Positions 41,100-45,019 of a stretch of 45,019 nucleotides of DNA are shown here, piece after piece. The DNA comes from Chloroflexota bacterium (lineage in GTDB: Bacteria; Chloroflexota; Dehalococcoidia; UBA2247; RBG-13-53-26), in contig PUNJ01000200.1 in the NCBI GenBank assembly GCA_003551705.1, forward strand, positions 1 through 45,019, in the 5' to 3' direction. The position numbers and the translations under genes are program-made. Under the pieces are notes generated by a model. That model saw only the letters and a program-made list of their open reading frames with translations, had not been told where the DNA came from and did not search any database. Position 1 is the stretch's first letter; each line of letters opens with the position of its first letter.

Positions 41100-41217
41100 C
41101 AGCTGGAAGTATCACCAAGATGCGCCGGGCGTGCCAGCCTTTTGGGCCGGTTGCCACTTGATGCCAGCCCAAGAGGCTTTCCGTCAAGTTTGGGCCGATA
41201 TGCTCTGTTGTGGCCGG

Positions 41218-41520
41218 TTAGCGGTCCCGTTTGGATGCAGACGCCCGGTTGGCAACGGTCTGATTTGCCCCGTTATGCCCGAGATCGTTCATGACCGCAA
41301 GCTTGGGCAGATCCTGAAGCTGCTCGGGGTCCCGGCCGGCGCAACGATGGGCCTGCACGACCTCTTTGTAGATGGCCTTGTAAAAAAGGCCCGCTTTTCG
41401 GCCGATGGCCGATATTTTGCGGTCGTTGTTCCAATCGTCCCTTATGGCAGCGGCGATCTTGGGATCATTGAGGCAGGCAAGAACGATTTGTTGGGCGATG
41501 TCTTCCGGATTGCTGGCCAT
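41218..41520 (-). CDS. Hypothetical 100-residue protein
   Basis: ATG 41520 is chosen over a longer frame to 41595: a GGGGGGAT site lies just upstream, and TATACT at 41569-41564 would start the transcript about 37 nt before it. The N-terminal half is helical (NPEDIAQQIVLACLNDPKIA), with a middle stretch that could resemble a small DNA-binding fold (KISAIGRKAGLFYKAIYKEV). The C-terminus is polar and basic, probably disordered. No family recognised and no functional link visible. Confidence 0.55.
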   Translation of the reverse strand: MASNPEDIAQQIVLACLNDPKIAAAIRDDWNNDRKISAIGRKAGLFYKAIYKEVVQAHRCAGRDPEQLQDLPKLAVMNDLGHNGANQTVANRASASKRDR

Positions 41521-41620
41521 CTCTATCCCCCCAATTTGATGACTAGGTATGAACCTTCTGATAAGTATACCCGTTTTTTGCGAATCCGGCACCATCTCTT
41601 GTTTCGTTTAAAGGGCATGC

Positions 41621-41649
41621 TTGACCGGAATGCAGGGGCCGCCTATGAT
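41621..41649 (+). promoter_or_regulatory. Promoter of the 118-residue helical gene
   Basis: TTGACC (41621-41626), 17-bp spacer, TATGAT (41644-41649). Predicted start near 41656, a leader of about 133 nt that contains CATAGCC (41676-41682) and GGCTATG (41718-41724), a possible 7-bp long-range stem. Confidence 0.65.
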
Positions 41650-41788
41650 AGGTGCACAAAAAGGCCGTGCCCCGCCATAGCCCCGATTGCTCCAAGACCG
41701 TGGTGTACCGGCGTTATGGCTATGTTTGGGGGACAACTTGCCCGCAGGTGCCGGGTAGGGGTTGGCCGAGAGCAAGGGAGGTCAATAA

Positions 41789-42145
41789 ATGGTCTTGAAT
41801 AGCGAGCCGGGCAAGGACCAACCTGAGGCGATGAAAGACATCCTGGTCCAGGAAATAACCGAGCTTCATACCAAGTCCACTCTTCTGGCACGAAAGAGGC
41901 TTGTAAACCTGGCCCAATTCGCTGCCAAATCCAAGAACAAGGACCTGCTAAAGCACGTTAATGACATTGGAGAGGCTTGGCAGGCGCAGCAGGAGGCAAT
42001 GAGTCTCCTGCTGATCAGGACCAGTGTTCTGGCCGAGGCATCGAGGGGAAGGCAGGCCGGCACACCGGCGAACTTTGATGAGATGTTGGCCCGATGCCGG
42101 TCCGTGATTGACAAGGCGGCGAAGGAGTTGGAAGCGAGTGCTTAG
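41789..42145 (+). CDS. Hypothetical helical protein
   Basis: 118 residues. ATG 41789 has GGGAGGTC 5 nt upstream and a good promoter at 41621-41649. All helical, with long amphipathic stretches (ILVQEITELHTKSTLLARK, then GEAWQAQQEAMSLLLIRTSV), a composition that suggests a coiled-coil or helical-bundle dimer. No signal, membrane segment or catalytic motif. It is convergent with the enoyl-CoA hydratase-like gene. Family not recognised. Cytoplasmic location is likely. Confidence 0.75.
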   Translation: MVLNSEPGKDQPEAMKDILVQEITELHTKSTLLARKRLVNLAQFAAKSKNKDLLKHVNDIGEAWQAQQEAMSLLLIRTSVLAEASRGRQAGTPANFDEMLARCRSVIDKAAKELEASA

Positions 42146-42250
42146 CGAAGCAGGGGCCGGAGGTCTTCCTCGTAAGGACGGAATCCAGTACTCCAGCGTG
42201 GCCCTGTTGATCGTTTCTAAAGGAATGTTCCAACGCGGGCCCCGGCCCTC

Positions 42251-43057
42251 TCACGGCCACTCGGGCCAGTCGGCCGTGGGGCTCAGCTTCCAATCCGGTG
42301 TGCGGCGTTCCAGCCAGGCCATGACACCTTCGATGGCATCCGAACGCCCCATTAGGTGGTGATGCAGGGCCGTTTCTTTCCGGTCGACCTCTCCGGCGCT
42401 CAGGCCCAGGCTCTCCCAGAGCAGGCGCTTGGAGATGGCAACTGACAAGGGGGCGGTGTTGACGGCGACGTCCCGGGCTATCTCCAAGGCAGCGGGCAGG
42501 ACCTCAGTTGATGGCAGGGCCTGGATGCCGAGTCCCATGGTCACCGCATCGGTTCCGCTGAAGCGGCGGCCCGTAAGCAGGATGTAGGCGGCCCACTGGG
42601 TGCCAGCCAGCCTGGACAGGGTCCAGTGGGAATAACTATCCGGCATGATGCCGCGGCGTACCTGGACTATGCCGAATAGACCTTCAGTGGCAAATATGCG
42701 CATATCGCAGTGCAGGGCCAGGGTAAGACCGATGCCGATGGCGTGGCCGTTGAGGGCGGCGATGACCGGCTTGCGCACGGTCCAGGCGGGTGGATTGACG
42801 CCTGCCGAGCTGAAGGCAGGGTCGTCCTGCTTGGTGAAGGTATCCTCGCCGGCGGCCATGTCGGCCCCGGCGCAGAAGGCCTTGCCGGCGCCGGTGAGGA
42901 CGATGGCACGGACGGCGTCGTCCTGGTCGCAGCATGTGTAAGCGTGGCCCAGTTCGATGCCCATGCGGCCGGTGTAGGCGTTCAGGTTATCGGGGCGGTG
43001 CAACTCGATGGTGGCCACGCCGTCATTGATGTTTAAGCGGATATCTTGATAGTCCAC
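42251..43057 (-). CDS. Enoyl-CoA hydratase/isomerase superfamily protein lacking both hydratase glutamates
   Basis: 268 residues from GTG 43057, with AAAGGAGG 6 nt upstream; a 13-residue longer frame has no signal. Crotonase fold: LTGAGKAFCAGADM gives the first oxyanion-hole segment and NGHAIGIGLTLALHCD the second, both able to hold an acyl-CoA thioester. The two catalytic glutamates of classical hydratase (E144 and E164 in the rat enzyme) align by eye with T112 and Q132. D140 in GIMPDSYSHW occupies the place of an Asp used by some isomerases and hydrolases. It is therefore more likely an isomerase, hydrolase or other crotonase than a hydratase. Monocistronic, near the thioesterase and acyl-CoA dehydrogenase only at a distance. 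Confidence 0.9.
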   Translation of the reverse strand: MDYQDIRLNINDGVATIELHRPDNLNAYTGRMGIELGHAYTCCDQDDAVRAIVLTGAGKAFCAGADMAAGEDTFTKQDDPAFSSAGVNPPAWTVRKPVIAALNGHAIGIGLTLALHCDMRIFATEGLFGIVQVRRGIMPDSYSHWTLSRLAGTQWAAYILLTGRRFSGTDAVTMGLGIQALPSTEVLPAALEIARDVAVNTAPLSVAISKRLLWESLGLSAGEVDRKETALHHHLMGRSDAIEGVMAWLERRTPDWKLSPTADWPEWP

Positions 43058-43111
43058 GGATGTCCTCCTTTGCTGCGCGGCGCTTGGTCTGTTCACCCGG
43101 GCGTGTATCCC

Positions 43112-43141
43112 ACTTTATTGCAGAGCGGGGGCCTTTTTCAA
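43112..43141 (-). promoter_or_regulatory. Promoter of the crotonase-family gene
   Basis: Minus strand TTGAAA (43141-43136), 18-bp spacer, TAAAGT (43117-43112). Predicted start near 43105, a 48-nt leader. The rest of 43142-43322 has a 40-codon frame without a ribosome site and nothing else supported. Confidence 0.45.
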
Positions 43142-43322
43142 GCCCGGGAGGGTTGCGCAGCTTTCTTTGGCTCCCATCCCCGCGGACAGACTGTGTAACA
43201 AGTCAGAAGTGTGTCATGCAGAATGATAGCACGACCTTTGGGTCATCAGGCGACAAGCCCGGTGCTCGCGTTTTTGTTAGAGGCTTTGCGGGTCCGCATA
43301 CGCAAGCAAGGAGGCTGGCGGG

Positions 43323-43348
43323 AACTATCGAAGGATAGTTGGTACAAT
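43323..43348 (+). promoter_or_regulatory. Hairpin and -10 box before the YwbE-type gene
   Basis: AACTATC (43323-43329), loop GAAG, GATAGTT (43334-43340): a perfect 7-bp inverted repeat ending 2 bp before TACAAT (43343-43348). There is no good -35 box, so the dyad may be an operator that sits where the -35/spacer region should be. Confidence 0.4.
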
Positions 43349-43368
43349 ATCCCGGAGGGTTGACAACA

Positions 43369-43578
43369 ATGAATGTGCCGAATCGGGCGGATATAAGGCC
43401 GGGATCGAAGGTCTTGATCGTTTTGAAGAGGGACCAGCGGTCCGGGAAGCTTACGGAAGGCGTGGTCAAGGACATCCTGACGAAGTCTGTGACCCACCCC
43501 CATGGTGTAAAGGTCCGCCTGGAGAGTGGTGAAATCGGGCGGGTGAAGGAAGTCGAGCCGGGAGCAATGTCGTCATGA
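43369..43578 (+). CDS. ywbE: YwbE-family small protein
   Basis: 69 residues from ATG 43369, with GGAGGG 9 nt upstream; a 10-residue longer frame is less likely. Full match in pattern to the YwbE/DUF2196 family: RADIRPGSKVLIVLKRDQRS, GKLTEGVVKDILTKS, HPHGVKVRLESGEIGRVKEV. These are short KOW/SH3-like beta proteins of unknown role, possibly RNA-binding. It begins a run with the NYN-LOTUS and ArsC-like genes, 60 and 121 bp apart, which may be one transcript. Confidence 0.92.
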   Translation: MNVPNRADIRPGSKVLIVLKRDQRSGKLTEGVVKDILTKSVTHPHGVKVRLESGEIGRVKEVEPGAMSS

Positions 43579-43638
43579 TGCCAGATGGTCCGGCAGCAGA
43601 CGGGATTGATGCCCGGGTAGTAAGCAAGGAAGGATGAA

Positions 43639-44373
43639 ATGGGTGAACAATCGGAGCAGCAACAACGGTTTGCAGTCCTGATCGACGGCGACAACGCTCA
43701 GCCGTCCCTTCTCAACCAGATACTGGCGGAAGTCAGCAGGGTGGGCCTGGCAACGATCAAGCGCATATATGGAGATTGGACCACTACCAACATGACTAGC
43801 TGGAAGAATGAGCTTCATAAGCATGCGATTCAGCCGATACAGCAATTCAGATACACGGTCGGTAAGAATGCAACAGACAGCGCCATGATCATCGACGCCA
43901 TGGATATATTGCACAACCGGCTTGTCGAGGGTTTCTGTATCGTATCCAGTGACAGCGACTACACCCGCTTGGCAACCAGGATCAGAGAGCAAGGGCTTTA
44001 CGTAATTGGGGTGGGACAGAAGTCTACTCCGGAGGCTTTCACTAACGCCTGTAATCAGTTCGTCTACTGTGAGAATCTGGTGGGTACCAAGGCAAAGGGG
44101 AAGAAAGCCAGGAACGGAGAGGAGCCTGATGTTGCCGACCCAAGGCCTCTTCTTGTGCAGGGATTGGAAATGGCTGCCAAGGAAGAGGAGTGGATTCTGT
44201 TGTCGACGCTGGGTCATGTTCTTCGCAAATTGAGTCCGGCCTTCGATCCGCGTTCATTTGGCTACAAGAAGCTGCAGTCGCTGATCAAAGATTACCCGGA
44301 GACGTTCGTACTCAAACTGGATGATTCCAAGACGCCCCCGGTGGCCTACATATCGTTGAAGGCGAGTCAGTAG
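43639..44373 (+). CDS. NYN-domain putative RNase with C-terminal LOTUS (OST-HTH) domain
   Basis: 244 residues. ATG 43639 has AAGGAAGGA upstream. The PIN-like NYN domain (about 8-140) carries acidic residues expected to bind metal: D16 and N19 in VLIDGDNAQ, D80 and D86 in ATDSAMIIDAMD, and D105/D107 in VSSDSDYTRL. A LOTUS/OST-HTH RNA-binding domain fills about 150-244 (EMAAKEEEWILLSTLGHVLR, FDPRSFGYKKLQSLIKDYP). Such LabA/DUF88-LOTUS proteins are thought to be RNA nucleases, perhaps in RNA quality control. Cytoplasmic. It precedes the Sec-containing ArsC-like gene on the same strand. Confidence 0.93.
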   Translation: MGEQSEQQQRFAVLIDGDNAQPSLLNQILAEVSRVGLATIKRIYGDWTTTNMTSWKNELHKHAIQPIQQFRYTVGKNATDSAMIIDAMDILHNRLVEGFCIVSSDSDYTRLATRIREQGLYVIGVGQKSTPEAFTNACNQFVYCENLVGTKAKGKKARNGEEPDVADPRPLLVQGLEMAAKEEEWILLSTLGHVLRKLSPAFDPRSFGYKKLQSLIKDYPETFVLKLDDSKTPPVAYISLKASQ

Positions 44374-44494
44374 AGGGCGGGGAGGTGTGGGGCAGGGGTG
44401 TCGGGCGCCGCAATCCTAGGCGTTCTTCACTCCATCCTTGACGAGAGAGGAGCGCCGGATGGCATAGATGCCCGTTCGGAGAGGAGGACAAGCT

Positions 44495-44845
44495 ATGGCC
44501 GCAAGGATCGACTTCTATTGCTGGGCAAAATGAACCACCTGCCGGAAAGCGAAGGAGTTTCTTTCGCAGAAGAAGGTGGAGTTCAACGACCGTGATTTCT
44601 TCAAGGAGCCTTTCAGCGAGGCTGAGATCAGGGAACTGCTAAAGGGCGGACCGGCTGCCGAGATGTTCAATTTCAAAAGCCCGAGCTTCAAGGAACTGGG
44701 CCTAGGCCGTGAAAACCTGAGTGATGATGACCTGATTGGGCTGATGCTGAAGGAGCCGAGGCTTGTGCGCCGGCCCGTAGTCCGCATTGGGGATGAGGTC
44801 TACTTCAGCGCCGGCACAGCCGTGCTGGAGGGGCTGGTGGGGTAG
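44495..44845 (+). CDS. ArsC/Spx-family thioredoxin-fold protein with selenocysteine (UxxC)
   Basis: 116 residues when TGA at 44531-44533 is read as selenocysteine (Sec13). ATG 44495 has GAGGAGG with a 7-nt spacer, so translation surely begins here. The N-terminus then reads FYCWAKUTTCRKAKEFL: beta-strand, U-x-x-C and helix, exactly the ArsC active-site layout, where relatives have CxxC with the first Cys catalytic. The frame continues unbroken into the rest of the family (FFKEPFSEAEIRELL, PAAEMFNFKSPSF, LMLKEPRLVRRPVVRI) to 44845. UGA is followed by a SECIS-like hairpin. It would be a redox or arsenate-reductase-like enzyme in the cytosol. Last of the YwbE-NYN-ArsC run. Confidence 0.85.
44535..44579 (+). 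promoter_or_regulatory. SECIS-like element of the ArsC-family gene
   Basis: After the UGA, outer stem CCACCT (44535-44540) with AGGTGG (44574-44579) and inner stem GCGAA (44549-44553) with TTCGC (44563-44567) present a 9-nt loop that begins GG (44554-44562), 20 nt after the UGA. This falls within the usual bacterial spacing and has the required loop G, but the loop lacks the GGUC core. Confidence 0.65.
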
Positions 44846-44848
44846 CCC

Positions 44849-45001
44849 TTAGTCCTCTTGCATAGCCCTGATTGTTTCCCTGAGGGATTCTATCTCATTT
44901 CTCAAAGCCTGGACCTTGCTGTATGCCGTACTGCCGAACAGGAAGCCCAGCATGCCGAGGCTGATGCCCGCCAGGGAGAAAACAAAAGCAATGGTATCCA
45001 T
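44849..45001 (-). CDS. Small single-pass membrane protein, 50 residues
   Basis: ATG 45001 has GAGGAGG 7 nt upstream. Residues about 3-24 (TIAFVFSLAGISLGMLGFLF) form one membrane helix; residues about 28-50 are charged and helical (KVQALRNEIESLRETIRAM). It is complete, ending 3 bp from the stop of the convergent ArsC-like gene. The size and layout suggest a membrane-anchored coiled-coil peptide. No family recognised. The ribosome site and composition support a real gene despite its size. Confidence 0.7.
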   Translation of the reverse strand: MDTIAFVFSLAGISLGMLGFLFGSTAYSKVQALRNEIESLRETIRAMQED

Positions 45002-45019
45002 TTTCTTGCCTCCTCATAC

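Noticed and set aside
40981-41802. Long plus-strand frame of 273 codons
   Set aside because: It has no ribosome site, spans two promoters and covers the minus-strand 57- and 100-residue genes, whose signals are much better.
43216-43338. 40-codon plus-strand frame before ywbE
   Set aside because: No ribosome site and its end falls in the dyad ahead of the YwbE gene.
44576-44845. A separate 89-residue protein starting at GTG 44576
   Set aside because: It lacks a ribosome site and lacks the ArsC active site, whereas the upstream ATG with GAGGAGG restores both in the same frame.
1-45019. CRISPR arrays, insertion sequences, phage genes, rRNA or tRNA genes
   Set aside because: No periodic direct repeats, transposase motifs, phage structural genes or rRNA/tRNA consensus were seen on either strand by eye.

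Overview
The window looks like a chromosome segment from an anaerobic bacterium of the Chloroflexota, most likely Dehalococcoidia or a near relative. That assignment is inference from gene content and protein flavour; no rRNA is present. The content is mostly housekeeping: riboflavin/FAD synthesis, aromatic and serine biosynthesis, tRNA synthetases, NAD synthesis and DnaA. Mixed in are anaerobic energy genes (an NAD-linked formate dehydrogenase, electron-transfer flavoprotein, HdrB-like protein) and acyl-CoA genes. No phage, insertion sequence or CRISPR array is visible. Promoters are readable as TTGACA/TATAAT-type pairs, and several put the transcript start only 5-25 nt from the start codon.

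Layout. 1-3821 (-): a large secreted Ig-like/calcium-repeat protein and a small exported protein. 4033-5128: an HTH protein whose promoter shares a palindrome with the divergent surface gene, and an unknown protein. 5526-9038 (+): ribD-ribE-ribBA-ribH behind a folded leader that is not an FMN riboswitch. 9066-11945 (-): a stand-alone EF-Tu domain-2 protein, then acyl-CoA dehydrogenase-HIT-pyrF. 12158-16768: hisS, an FAD oxidoreductase, and livG-livF without permeases. 16840-20898: bifunctional nuclease, a Zn-ribbon protein, an EF-G-like GTPase and an HdrB-like protein. 21256-24540: a radical SAM/SPASM protein and etfB-orf-etfA. 24862-31227 (+): aroH-aroF-ribF-tyrS, then an aminotransferase and serA. 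31297-32449: a LysE exporter and a thioesterase. 32533-37550 (-): a three-subunit formate dehydrogenase. 37850-41520 (-): nadD, a YiiX-type enzyme, dnaA and three small unknown genes. 41789-45001: an unknown helical protein, an enoyl-CoA hydratase-like protein, YwbE, an NYN-LOTUS protein, an ArsC-like protein and a 50-residue membrane protein.

The main discovery is selenocysteine. Two genes contain an in-frame UGA inside a recognisable active site, each followed by a SECIS-like hairpin. In fdhA (UGA at 34174-34176) the codon sits exactly where formate dehydrogenases carry Sec, followed by a perfect 7-bp stem with a GGUCU loop. In an ArsC-family gene (44495-44845; UGA at 44531-44533) it replaces the catalytic Cys and gives a UxxC redox motif. 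The second is easily missed: a conventional gene call would drop the active site or overlook the gene.

How the genes work together: the formate dehydrogenase and ETF/acyl-CoA dehydrogenase proteins are electron-transfer modules that depend on the flavins made by the rib genes (ribF is elsewhere in the window, with tyrS). The aroH-aroF and aminotransferase-serA pairs feed aromatic amino acid and serine synthesis.
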